Below, in pieces: positions 45,984 to 56,300 of a stretch of DNA of 62,000 nucleotides; position 1 is the stretch's first letter, and the number at the start of each line of letters is the position of its first letter. Position numbers and translations under genes: made by a program. This stretch comes from Cryptomeria japonica (lineage: Eukaryota > Streptophyta > Pinopsida > Cupressales > Cupressaceae). The stretch spans positions 378,163,766-378,225,765 of the forward strand of contig NC_081407.1 of the NCBI RefSeq assembly GCF_030272615.1, in the 5' to 3' direction. The notes under the pieces were generated by a model. The model was not told the DNA's origin, searched no databases, and worked only from the letters and a program-made list of their open reading frames with translations.

Positions 45984-46922
45984 TCATTTTGAATGTGAGG
46001 AAGTGGAAGTTGATGAATCATCCTTCTTGTAGATATTAGGCACATCAATGTTATGTTTTTTGATGATATGTGTGAGCTCATCAATCTTCTTAGAATGGTA
46101 ATGATGCTGTTCATGACCAAAATTTTTACAATAGGCACAAGTAGGTCTCTCCCTCTTTGGTGAATTATCCCTCTTGGAAGAGGATGTATCTCCTTTTTGT
46201 GGAGAGGATGATGCTTTGTCCTTACGCTTTGATTGCCATTTCTTCTTGTTTGAGTTGTCCTTTCCTTGATTTCCTTTGTTCCCTTGATTTGCCACTAATG
46301 ATTGAGACTTAGAAGCCTTAAGAATGCCCATGCTTATAAACTTAGTTTTTTCCATCATCAACATTTCATTGAAAGTATCAAATGTAGGCATTGTGTAGCT
46401 TGAACCCATTGTCAAACTATGGGTTTGGAAACTAGAAACAAATGCTGCATATTCTTGTGGAAGCTTGCCTATCAAGTTGAATATCAATTGAGTATCCTTC
46501 TTATCAATGCCACAATCTTTGAGTTGTTCCCTCAACACATTTGCCTTAGTGACATAATCTTGTATAGTATCAAAGTTCTTGGGATCCAACATGGTGAGAT
46601 CACTATCAATTTGATATCCCCTAATCTCATCAACTTGATTATATAAGTCTTGAAACTTTTGCCAAGCATCCTTGATTAGAGTACATTTATCAATATGAAA
46701 AATGAGATCCTTTGATACATACTTTCTTAAGGTACCAATTGCCATGATATTTTTAGTGAGCCAATCCAAGTGACCAACTGGATCAACCTTAGGATTAGTG
46801 GGAGCAACAATAGTTCCATCAATGTAATAAGTTAGACCTTTTTCTATAAGTTTACTCCATGCATCAATTTTCCAAGTAGCATAATTATGAGGAGTTAAGA
46901 GAGGAAACTTAGAAGAACCCAT
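45984..46922 (-). CDS. gag: Copia Gag (UBN2-type) with altered zinc knuckle
   Basis: The ATG at 46,922 gives 312 residues (MGSSKFPLLTPHNYATWKID...). A non-ATG extension of eight codons is possible but not needed. The N-terminal two thirds is the UBN2/DUF4219-type copia capsid (W-KID motif, ILxxIP-like core IFNLIGKLPQEYAAFVSSF). A Lys/Ser-rich linker follows, then a knuckle CAYCKNFGHEQHHYH (about 46,095-46,140). The family pattern is CX2CX4HX4C, but here the fourth ligand position is Tyr, so zinc binding and RNA packaging are probably impaired. The C-terminus ends in a TGA that separates it from the in-frame protease. Confidence 0.82.
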   Translation of the reverse strand: MGSSKFPLLTPHNYATWKIDAWSKLIEKGLTYYIDGTIVAPTNPKVDPVGHLDWLTKNIMAIGTLRKYVSKDLIFHIDKCTLIKDAWQKFQDLYNQVDEIRGYQIDSDLTMLDPKNFDTIQDYVTKANVLREQLKDCGIDKKDTQLIFNLIGKLPQEYAAFVSSFQTHSLTMGSSYTMPTFDTFNEMLMMEKTKFISMGILKASKSQSLVANQGNKGNQGKDNSNKKKWQSKRKDKASSSPQKGDTSSSKRDNSPKRERPTCAYCKNFGHEQHHYHSKKIDELTHIIKKHNIDVPNIYKKDDSSTSTSSHSK

Positions 46923-47734
46923 AGCAGCAAAAAGGAAGGAACACAATAGTACAAAAGCACAAGAGACACCCCCCCAAATTCACTCAATCAAAGTACCCCC
47001 AAAAAAGATGATTTTGGCACTTTATATGTAGTGCGTGTATAATAGGCCACTTGAAAAACAAGGCAAAGTGGACTTCTGATTTCAATTTACAACTTCTCAA
47101 AATGAGATCTAAGAGACTTCAACAAATACTGCTAGTGATCTAAATTGAGATCCAAGCAAAATGCAAGTACCAAATATGCCAAAAATGGCCAAATAATGAA
47201 AGTACAATTTTTACTTAAAATTATTGCAAACAAATGGCAGATTATGAAAGTATATGAAAAATATACACTTTCAACAAAAATGGCACCTGAAAAGAAGTCC
47301 ATATGAGCCCAAATGAAGCCTCCAAAGTTGTAAAAATTGAGATTTCATGATTTTTGAAAAACCTTTATCCGAGAAATAGAAAAATCCTGCACCATTATAT
47401 AGATCATGAAATTCTACCCCAAAACAAAAAAAATTGCTTGAAAAAATGAGTCCGGATGAGTGAGATATCACTATTTGAAACATGCCTGCAAAATTATGAT
47501 TTCTAGAAAATTTCCGCCGCAGCATCAAACTTCAAATGCCTCTAGATTTCGCCTCCAAAGTCCGATTTGGATGAAACAAAAGGCAAAACTAACTTTCTTG
47601 GTCCTCCTCAATCCAATGGTAACCTCAGATTTGACCCATCAAGCTTCAATAATAACCTACAATAGAAAACTCAAAAATACACAATACCAAATAGCATCAA
47701 TTTCTCTCAATTAGCAAACCAATGACACTCTAAT
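46923..47734 (-). other. Leader between copia PBS and gag
   Basis: About 800 bp without conserved ORFs. A long 5' leader is unusual for copia elements (commonly much shorter) and may include unrelated insertion. Confidence 0.45.
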
Positions 47735-47747
47735 GGATCTGATACCA
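47735..47747 (-). promoter_or_regulatory. Primer binding site of copia element
   Basis: On the minus strand TGGTATCAGATCC immediately follows the LTR end CTAACA. It fits the tRNA-iMet complement with a change near its 3' end. Confidence 0.85.
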
Positions 47748-48040
47748 TGTTAGATTTTACACTATCTATGTATATAAGAGGATTACATCAAATATATCAA
47801 CAATTACAAGATACAAAGAGGTGTGGCACATTATGAAAGTGCGAGTACAACATTGCTCATGCAAGAGCATACAACATGATAGTGCAAATCTGGAAACATG
47901 AAGATGATGCCACCAAAAAGCCCTGTAGAATATTACAGAAAAAGACGCCTTCGATTGGGATGTGGCCAAGAGATATAAAGGAGCAAATCAACCCCGCACT
48001 GCAAGATAGGTGTGAAGAGACAAGAAAAAAAGTGTTCCCA
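47748..48040 (-). repeat. 5' LTR of the copia-like element
   Basis: Minus-strand LTR from TGGGAACACT (48,040) to TCTAACA (47,748), bounded by TG...CA. About 293 bp, a usual copia LTR size. The outer boundary is inferred from the TG terminus, since no second LTR is available for comparison. Confidence 0.65.
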
Positions 48041-48054
48041 GTTTGACTTATTAA

Positions 48055-48245
48055 ATGATGTTTGTGTTTTTAAAAGATTTTAAAAATCTAAATAAAAACA
48101 ATTATTATTCCCATGCAAAAAATGACTTTATTAAAAATAAAATTTATGCAAAAAAAACTTTATTGAACAATTATTATGTCCATGCAAAAAAAACTTTATT
48201 TAAAAATCTAAATAAAAACATTTTGTATTGCATGCCTGTGGGAGC
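48055..48245. repeat. Local tandem repeat (AATAAAAACAATTATTAT / CATGCAAAAAA)
   Basis: Three diverged units share CATGCAAAAAA-A-CTTTATT, with AAAAATCTAAATAAAAACA flanking the first and last. Confidence 0.7.
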
Positions 48246-48284
48246 ATTTCCAACTATAACTTCTCATGAAAATTCTGAATTCTA

Positions 48285-48570
48285 TTATGCTTTGTGGACA
48301 TTCATACCACGTGAGGAACTAGCAAAGGTTGTGATGTTCAAATCTACATCTACTATTTTGAATTTGCTTGAAAGATTCGAAAGATTTTTCAGGAAATCCA
48401 TTTTGTGCATATCTTGCAATTGTTGCATTACATGAGATGACATCTCTTTGAAACATTCTGTCAAACATGTCGAATGCACTATCTAAACCTCTATGATTCA
48501 CCTGAGTATTTTGTTGAGTACCACGTGCAATGTTGATGCTCCTTATTCTACCACCCACGTCCATAGTACA
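48285..48570 (-). pseudogene. PPR-protein fragment
   Basis: From 48,564 leftward: LDSAFDMFDRMFQRDVISCN then ATIARYAQNGFPEKSFESFK, a clear plant P/L/S-type PPR unit (the family reads AxxVFDxMxxRDVxSWNAMIxGYAQNG). A frame change near 48,370 is followed by VDLNITTFAS and GMNVHKA, the next motif. Only one and a half repeats remain. PPR proteins bind organellar RNA; this piece is not functional. Confidence 0.72.
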
Positions 48571-48599
48571 TTACATGAATATCAACCTTACAAAGCATT

Positions 48600-49405
48600 A
48601 ACAACGCATAGTGTCTCTGATCATAGGGGTTGCTAGGTGGTAAACCCATAGCGTGGCAAGGGGATTTGGAGCTGAAACAGATGCTGCTAGTGTCTTGGCT
48701 TCTATCTCTTCCAGTTAATGCCAATACCCCTACCCAAGATAAAAGTCAAGGGTGGCGAGTTAAACTAGCGCTTCTTCGAGCAGATAAATATCAATGGGTG
48801 CCCTTTCATATGCTATTGGTGGTTTAAAATCAACTTATCCCAGAACAGGAACATGGGTTGCGAGCACTTAATTTGGATTTTTTACTTCCATTGGCTCTCG
48901 AAATACCGAAGCCCTTGTTACCTATGCCAATTTTATTTTTATGTCTATGAGTTAGCATATAGCATACTAACCCCAAGGAAAGAAAAATTACCTTTTGTTT
49001 TGTATTCATTATTCTTGGGTTTATTCCTCGACTGGAGGCTATATCCTTGTGATAATATGCTCCCTCTTCTCTCTCTCTTGGGTGTATCCTACCTTAAATA
49101 AATTTCTCCTGATAAGGCGTGTGTGAAATCTTTAACATGGGGGCATACACTCCACTCATATTTTGCACTTTGATACATAGAATTATTTAGTGAAATCAGC
49201 TTTGCTTTATAATTTTGATATCTTTTTCTCGACTCATAGTGAGAGGAACCTTCTTGATCTTCAGTTTTACTTTGTCAATTGATTTAATAAGATTCTTGGT
49301 CCACTGGGTACTTGGTGCATCTTGCCTCCTCGACATGGTAGAAGTCTTTCAATCTTGTTTCCTTGTACTTTACTAGCAGTATTGGCGTATGATTATACTC
49401 CCGCT
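48600..49405 (+). other. Possible 3' internal remnant of a gypsy-like element
   Basis: No family-level protein match can be read. It precedes a PPT and LTR start, so it may be the end of that element's internal region. Small open frames (48,630-48,827 and 48,853-49,101) are unremarkable. Confidence 0.35.
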
Positions 49406-50530
49406 AAAGTGGGGGATAAGTATAGTGTCATAAAATTGTGACCCTTGCAATTTTCAACCATGTTAGTGTCTTCACGTTGCCAATTCGAATTCCCAAGCTT
49501 GATCAGAGATCTGAGATTTTCTCAACCCCCAGAAACTCCACTTGTGTAGCCCTCCGCACTACTTGAACCTGCTTCCTGTCTTGAGACAGGGGCAGGACTA
49601 GGGCGTGGTGCCCCTATCCCTCCTAGGATATGGGTGTGGTACCCCTTTTCTCCTAGGACAGGGGTGTGGTTCCCTTTTCCTTTCCCTATTTTGTCCTATC
49701 TTTGCATTGGACTTTGCATAAAATGGGAAAAACTTTCCCTGTGTCGGCCTGTGATGAAAAATCAATCAATTAGTTAACCCTAATTAACAAGTATATATGT
49801 CAAATTTTCCCTCTCATTTTCATGAGTTCAAGAAGAAAAAATTTGGATAAGCGAAGAGTGGGCATAAGTTCAAGCATTCAACCATTCCATTCTAGAATTG
49901 AGCATTCTCAAGTCTTCCTTCAAGGCTAGGTGTTGCATTCAAGTGAAGGATTCAACCACTGAAGAAGAGATCCCTTTCAACATTCAATTTAATACAATCA
50001 AATCTACCCAAATTCTATCAAAAACCTCCCTTGAGGTGAATTACATTTCATTATTTCATTTATATTTACTCGCAAGTACTTTCTTTCATCATTTGGATAA
50101 TTCCAAAACTGGGATTTGCCCTGAAGGCAAACCCCCAATCCCAACCCCTTTTCTTGTCTTTTCTGTGTGTAGGTTGTAGGTGCACAACTCTGTTTGCATA
50201 TTCAGAATCCATTTGGAGAGGCGGAAAAGAATTTTTTTGTTTCACAGATTCTTCAGAGGATAGTAGACACTTTCAGCACGGTCCTGACAACTTTTCATCA
50301 AATTCACAGGGCAACTCCGTCTCGACATATTGTAGCCAAATCCAGGTGCACAAATTCATCTCATGCTTCTATCTCAAGTTATAATAAGTTGCTTTCTACT
50401 TTTACACTTAGTTCTAAAACACATAACTCAATATTTTTTCATTCTAAAAGTGGGATTAGCTTGTCATTTCTATCCCATTGTCAATTCATTTAGTATTCAA
50501 TGTCTTCCCTAAGAGATTGGATCTAGTGAA
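49406..50530 (+). repeat. Gypsy-like PPT and LTR (solo or 3' LTR)
   Basis: AAAGTGGGGGATAAG (49,406-49,420) looks like a polypurine tract, followed by TGTCATAAAATTGTGACC at 49,426 as a likely LTR start. The body has the pyrimidine-rich, CTAGGA-rich composition of long gypsy LTRs. The right boundary near 50,530 is a guess. No PBS follows, consistent with a 3' or solo LTR. Confidence 0.45.
49591..49680. repeat. 30-bp direct repeats in the gypsy-like LTR
   Basis: 49,621-49,650 and 49,651-49,680 are two 30-bp units (TCCTAGGAxAxGGGTGTGGT then CCC and T-rich), preceded by a more diverged third (about 49,585-49,620). Confidence 0.8.
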
Positions 50531-50849
50531 TTTCCCCCTTTTTTAAATATAATATGGATAAAGTATTTGAAGGTAAATCCATATTGAAACTTCCATCTCT
50601 CCTCGGAGTAAAGAAAATATTTCCTCTTGATCTCTTCATCATTCACATTTTTTAACCATTACAATTGCATCCATTAAAATGGCTCCTACACTTGGATAAA
50701 CAAAAGACAAGTTTTTTATTAAATTCCAAAAACATTATATAGGCTTCTAATTTTTGATTCTTGCCTCTCTTCTCCAATGGAATTTTCTCCCTTCCTTATG
50801 CGATCCATAGGGTCCAATGAGATTTCCATCCTCCTTCAAAACACTACGA

Positions 50850-52178
50850 AAACTCCATAAAGACTTACATCCTTCAATTTTGAGTCAATGTGGTTTAGAT
50901 ATTGTACCTTTCTACCTTTGTTGGAATCATGTTGAAATTAAAATCCTTTTACTATGAGATAAAGAATGTACCAATTAAGTAACAAATTATAGTTTGTAAA
51001 AGGAAAAATTGAAGAATAGAACAAAATGCATTCTAAAATATCCTCACTAATAAAGAAAGGGTTCAACAAGAGCTATCAGATTAATATAAGAGAGCCATTG
51101 GATATTGTATGGATAATGCTTCCCTTGCAAAATAAAATATGCTCAAGTTAGAATTGGAAGAGATACTTTGCAGAGAATAATTGTACTGGAAACATACGTC
51201 AAGAGAATCTTGGTTAGCTGAGAGTGACAAGAGTACCAAGTTCTTCTAACATCTACAAAAGTGAACAGACAAATAAATAAATTAGAAATAATTCTCACTA
51301 CTAATGGTTATAAGCTAGTCACACATAATGAGATTAAAGATAGGACCATAATTTTTTTAGAAATTTTCTCTTGTTGCGAGAACATCAAGAGGATCTTCAA
51401 ATTTCACCTCCACTAGGGTGCCTTCTAAAACTTGTAGATGAGAACCATAATAAAATGCTAATGGCGGATTTTTCCATTGAAAAGGTTAGAAAATTTTTCT
51501 AAATGGCCTCGAATAAAGAACCTAGGCTTGATAGATTTGCCATGATTTTTTTCCAAAAATGTTGGTCTTTTGTTAGGAGAGATGTATTTCTATCCTATAA
51601 GAATAAAAAGGGAATAGAAAAAAGATAAATGGTTTCACCCAGATTGTCATCATTCCAAAAAAAATGCATCCATCCACTTTTCTAACTTTAGGCTAATAAC
51701 ACTTTGCAACACAGTCTAGAAAATTTTTATAAAGAAAATTTCTATGAGACTATCAAAATTGATTCCATCTATCATCTCCAAAGAATAGGATGACTTTGTC
51801 CATGGTAGGGAGACTTTAGAAGGACAAATAGTTGCTAATGAGATCCTTCATTCTACAAATCTAGAAAATATTTTGGTAGTGACTCTAAATGTTGGCATGC
51901 AAAATGGCATATGATAAAGATAAATGAACATTCATCATAGCCATCCTTTAGAAATTTGGTTTTTTTCATAGCTAGTGTAAATGGATTTTATCATTTATAT
52001 CAACAACAAAATTTTTAGTCATAGTAAATTGTTATCCATGCCGGTTTTTCACTTCAACTCGCGGAGTTTGTCAAGGACATCCCCTTCCCCTTTTCTCTTC
52101 GTTTTAATGGTTTAAGGGCCGAGTAGAACCATAAAAGTTGCAAATGGTAATAAAATTTAGAGAGGTGCATTTCTATCT
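50850..52178 (+). pseudogene. Decayed LINE ORF2, second family
   Basis: Plus-strand remnants in order: FESMWFRYCTFLPL near 50,880, SWLAESDKSTKFF near 51,210, MASNKEPRLDRFAMIFFQKC near 51,500, an FRPISL-equivalent area near 51,690, KMAYDKDK...FIIAIL near 51,900, and PSPFLFVLM near 52,090. These follow the usual plant LINE RT order but with many stops and frame changes. It is cut off at 52,178, exactly where the right inverted arm starts, before the YxDD motif. Confidence 0.78.
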
Positions 52179-53090
52179 TAGTTGTTCCCTATTCCTTCAC
52201 AAATTGGCTCTTCACATTTGACACTTTTCTCTTTGGGAAATCTTCAATGGATGAAGCAATTGCTATCAAGCAAACTTTAATCTCTTAGTTGGATGCTTTG
52301 AGATAGTCCATCAATAGAGATAAATTGGGATAGTGTTTTTATTCATAGTGGTTTCTCTCCTTAAGCTAAAGTGGATGAACTTTGGATAGGTATTGTGGGA
52401 AGGTTACCTTGCAAGCGTTTAACCAAAGAGGGCTCTATTTTCTATGTGCCTTCTTTGGTTCTAGTTTCTTTCAGTTGTTGGAGGATGCTACCCTTCTTGA
52501 GGATATTTTCTTTTGCCCCTCGCTCCCATTTTTTTTTGTTGTTCCTTGTTGGGTTCTTTCCTATGGGACCTCTTCTTCTTTGTAGGTGTTGGGATCATTT
52601 TTCTATGGTCCTTTGTTTGGAGCCCTTCCCCCTATGTTTTACTTCATTCAGAATCTATTCCCCATTATTTTTCTTTACAGTTGACCTATGGAGGTGGCCC
52701 TATTTGGTTTATTTGATAGCTATGTTGGTACTAGGTTGTCGAAAGCCTTGTAAAATTTGTTTCTTCTTGTTTGTCCCCTTGGTTGGTTTGATCATAGCCT
52801 AAGGGAGGTTATTAAAATAATAGTTTGAGGTGTTCCTAAACCCCTTCTATTTTGATTAGGTAGTCTCATTTTCTTGGGACTTCGATTCCCATGTTTTATG
52901 ACTCTAATCAAAAGCCTCTTTTCAAAAAGGGGTTTTGTTTTTTTAGTGTTGTCTAGATCATTTCACTACTTGTGAGCTCTTCTCTCTACATGCATTTGTG
53001 GAAGCTTGTTCTGGTGCAAGCCTATCCCATTTTTTCTTTTTTGTTAAGGTATAGGCATGTCCTTCTTTTATTAATAAAAATGATGTGAAC
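52179..53090 (+). repeat. Dispersed repeat R2, short copy, right arm
   Basis: Plus-oriented R2 with one ~330-bp module (52,330-52,570) and the 3' end GCCTATCCC...GTTAAGGTATAGGCATGTCC then TTAATAAAAATGATG. Confidence 0.65.
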
Positions 53091-53099
53091 AAATGGAAA

Positions 53100-53640
53100 A
53101 TGCACAAAAAGAGGAAGTAATAAGTCTTACAACTAAAGAGAAACAAAAAGAAGAAGAGAAAGAATATGATCAAAATTATATGAGAGATTGCTGTGAACAA
53201 TTAACAGATGCTTAAAAATAAGAAGAAATGAATCGTTGAAACTAAAATGATAGAGAAAGATGTGTTAATGAGAGAACATGAAGATAACATTATAACACAT
53301 CTTATACGAACATCTCAGGATGGAAAATATATATCGAGAAGAATGAAAATAATGACAAATTCTAACCAATTGAATGAGATATAAAGACAACAAATACAGG
53401 TGTGCAATCGTAAGTACGTCCAAATTCACCATCAATCTAATGGGAATGTTGAGGTTAGTTTTGAAGGGATGAATTCCATTACAATACATAGTGTGCTACA
53501 AATACCAAATGATAGAGTTCAAAATATAATGGATGTTGATTCTCAAAAACATATGGAAAATAATAATTCACAAGAGGAACTAACATCTCTACTAAGAAGA
53601 TGAAGACAATTGGAAAGAACACAAAATAGACGAGATCAAG
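53100..53640 (+). pseudogene. Decayed coding remnant of unknown family, right arm
   Basis: Counterpart of 16,999-17,560. Upstream part EEVISLTTKEKQKEEEKEYD (53,115-53,175), then stops, then the stretch through YVQIHHQSNGNVEVSFEGMN (53,415 onward) ending LLRR at 53,603. A TAA near 53,382 separates it from NIITHLIRTSQDGKYISRRM. Not recognised. Confidence 0.45.
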
Positions 53641-53859
53641 GAATAGTTATAGTTGAGATTAAATTTTTGGTTTAAAAGATGAAATGTCTCGTCAATTATG
53701 AAGTCCTAGTGTGCATTTGAATAAATATGATATGCATCTTGATTTGTAAAGAACAATCAATTTTTCATTTAAATATAAAAGGTGATAAATTAAAACATTA
53801 CATGTTGTTTCAATGATTGAATGATTCAATATTCCTATGTTTCAATGATTGAATGTTTC

Positions 53860-54345
53860 AATTTTTTGTCATAGATTTGAGGTCAATATATAGTATTTTA
53901 AAATTTTAAGGAAACATATTTTTCATATAAAACTTAATGATGCTCATCTAAAACTTTTAGTTTTGAAATTATATTTAATAGGATCATTCTTGAGAGAAAA
54001 ACACTAAGTAATAGATCTCCACCCTAACACATTAAAGATAGCTATGCTAAGTTTTATTTTAATCTATATCTACTGCATATTTACTCTAAGTTGGCTCCTC
54101 TAATCACAATAAGATACTTCATTTAAAAGGCATCTTCTTATCTTATTTATTTTAATTTATATTTGTTGCACATTTGTTGTTCTTATCCCAATAACGTACC
54201 CAATCTCAAAAGCATATAATAGGGACTGAGGATTATATGCTTGGAGGCTTGGGAGATGAAAGGAATGGATAAAAAATTAATTGCAACACATAAAGGATAT
54301 GCAAGAAGGGGATGTATAACCTACCTTAGCCTATGAAGAATTAGG
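53860..54345 (+). pseudogene. Truncated F-box promoter and 5' end, right arm
   Basis: It aligns with 58,890-59,330. Shared blocks include GAATGTTTCAATTTTTT, AGTAATAGATCTC, GGCTCCTCTAATC and AAAAGCATATAATAGGGA, then about 100 bp resembling the gene's first codons (to about 54,345). The rest of the gene is missing. Confidence 0.75.
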
Positions 54346-56300
54346 AATGTTCTTCAAGAGGTGTGGCCACTCTTGCATAGGATTGAATATTTTAGTATAA
54401 AATATTATTTTAGATAAGCTAATGACTATATTTATGCATTAGCTAACAAAGATTGTAGAATTGTGAAAGCGGAAATTAGGCATAATAAGAAAGAGATTTA
54501 CAAATATTAACCCTTAGAACCAATAGATTTAGCTATATCTCATTGATCAGTCTTCCTAACAAGTTTTCTCCTTTGCAAGTTGTCATCCTTAGGAATAATG
54601 CTTGGTAATGATGATTCAAAGTTAAAGTATCAAAGCTATGTGTTAGATGTGGCATGTAGTAAGGATCCCAATATCTCCTTAAATTTTAAATTAATGATTT
54701 TTACCTAGGAATGATGGTGCTCAACTAGTGGATTTGTCACATCAAAGGCCATGTATATCGCTCGACAACATTAGGCCTTCTTATGTCATTCTCGCAATCC
54801 TTGTGAAGGTGTTGGGAAGGATATCATATCATGGGATGCACTAAAATTAGGACCTTCAAAGAACTTTCTCTATCTTTACTAAATTGTTAATATTCCTCTC
54901 TTGTGCAAAAGTATATTCCTCTCATACCATCACATCTCAAGGATTGTGTGGATGTAGAGAGGTGATGTTTTTGAGGAAACTAGGTGGCCATTCTTTGCTT
55001 CATCTTTTCTTTTGCAAATGTTTTTCGGTTCTTCCAATTCAGTTTATGTTTTTCAACCAAATAATTTCTAAGGAATCTGCAAATGTATAGATGTGGGGTT
55101 CTCAAGAATTAAAGGTTGCCAATGTTAGCTTCATCTTATTGCTTACATTAGGTGCTTCCTTTCACCATGAACCATGTAATATAATCCTCTTAACCTGATA
55201 ATTTATGTTTCCTTCATTGTTTAGGAGTTTCCAACCTTAGGGGCCTTCACTCCAAAGTACATAAAATGATTCTTCTCATGGAATTTCATAGCGATATAAA
55301 GAGAAATTGTCACTGATATTATATAAGATGTAATTTTCCTTAAGGCCCTATGGAATATTTACCCTTCTCAAGTGGTATCTTTCTTTTTCTCAAATACATT
55401 TGATGTACTACAAAATTATGGTTCTTTGTTGCATTTGTTGTCTCAATTGCTTCTCATTTTTTGTTGATAATTTTGGAAAGGCTACAAAAAGTATGATTTG
55501 TTCTACGACAAGGGCCAATTGTGCGGAAATGTTTTGAGGAAAAACTTGAATAAGAAACCCTAGTATACTAAGTTATCTCATACCATGAAGATCAACCTTG
55601 AATCAAACAACTGCAAAAAATAGGGATTTTAGGAGATCATTTATCCATCAAAGGCCACTCTTTTTTAACAACTCTTTCATGCACCCCAATGTCTTATGCT
55701 ACACCAATCGAGTCATTGAAATATTGGTAATGCGCATCTTAAGGAAAGATTTAGAAAGGACTCCAAGGATTTCTTTATGCATTACAAGTTTGGTGACAAG
55801 TACTCTTAGGAAGGAAAAATAGATGGCAAAGGAGTGGGGGAAAGCAATGCTCTGAGCTAGCCAGGGGCCTTTTTTTAGCTTGGTTTCAAGTATTTTTCTA
55901 AGTAAATTGTTCTTTGGATACAAACTCTTTCTAGTTCCTCTCTCTACTAAAAATTGGGGTTTTGTTTATCTCTATTTATTAGGGGTGTTATAGCTTATGG
56001 TCTCCATATTTTCATGTTTAATAAATTATTATATCCAGGATAGATATAGCATATTGGTCCATGGTCTTTGTCATCTTCATTTTTTAGAATCATTTTGTAG
56101 CTTACTAGCTGGTTAGGTTTGGTCTACATGTTTACCATCATCTATGTGGTTTCCCTTCTTGTAGTATGTTCTCTCCTCTCTGGGCGTGATTGATTTCATT
56201 TTAACTTTCATATTATAATGTTTATATTTTGAATTAATATACTAGTATTTGCTTGCTTTTTTCTTCTTTTTAAAAAAAAATCTACAAATACATCTCATCC
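54346..56300 (+). other. Unidentified block, right-arm counterpart of 13.8-15.8 kb
   Basis: Contains the peptide-like stretch TNRVIEILVMRILRKDLERT near 55,700 but no long intact ORF. No family recognised. Confidence 0.4.

Larger units (their letters stand above)
44565..48040 (-). mobile_element. Non-autonomous Ty1/copia-like element, 3' LTR not found
   Basis: Reading right to left: a 293-bp LTR (48,040-47,748), PBS (47,747-47,735), leader, gag, protease, then an unknown acidic ORF in the same frame. Integrase, reverse transcriptase and RNase H are absent. From 46,922 to 44,565 (786 codons) the frame is interrupted by only two stops, at 45,984-45,986 (TGA) and 45,528-45,530 (TAA). It would depend on another copia element for replication. 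Confidence 0.75.

Noticed and set aside
49898-50493. Overlapping frames of 76-99 codons
   Set aside because: They fall inside the gypsy-like LTR and show no protein family features.
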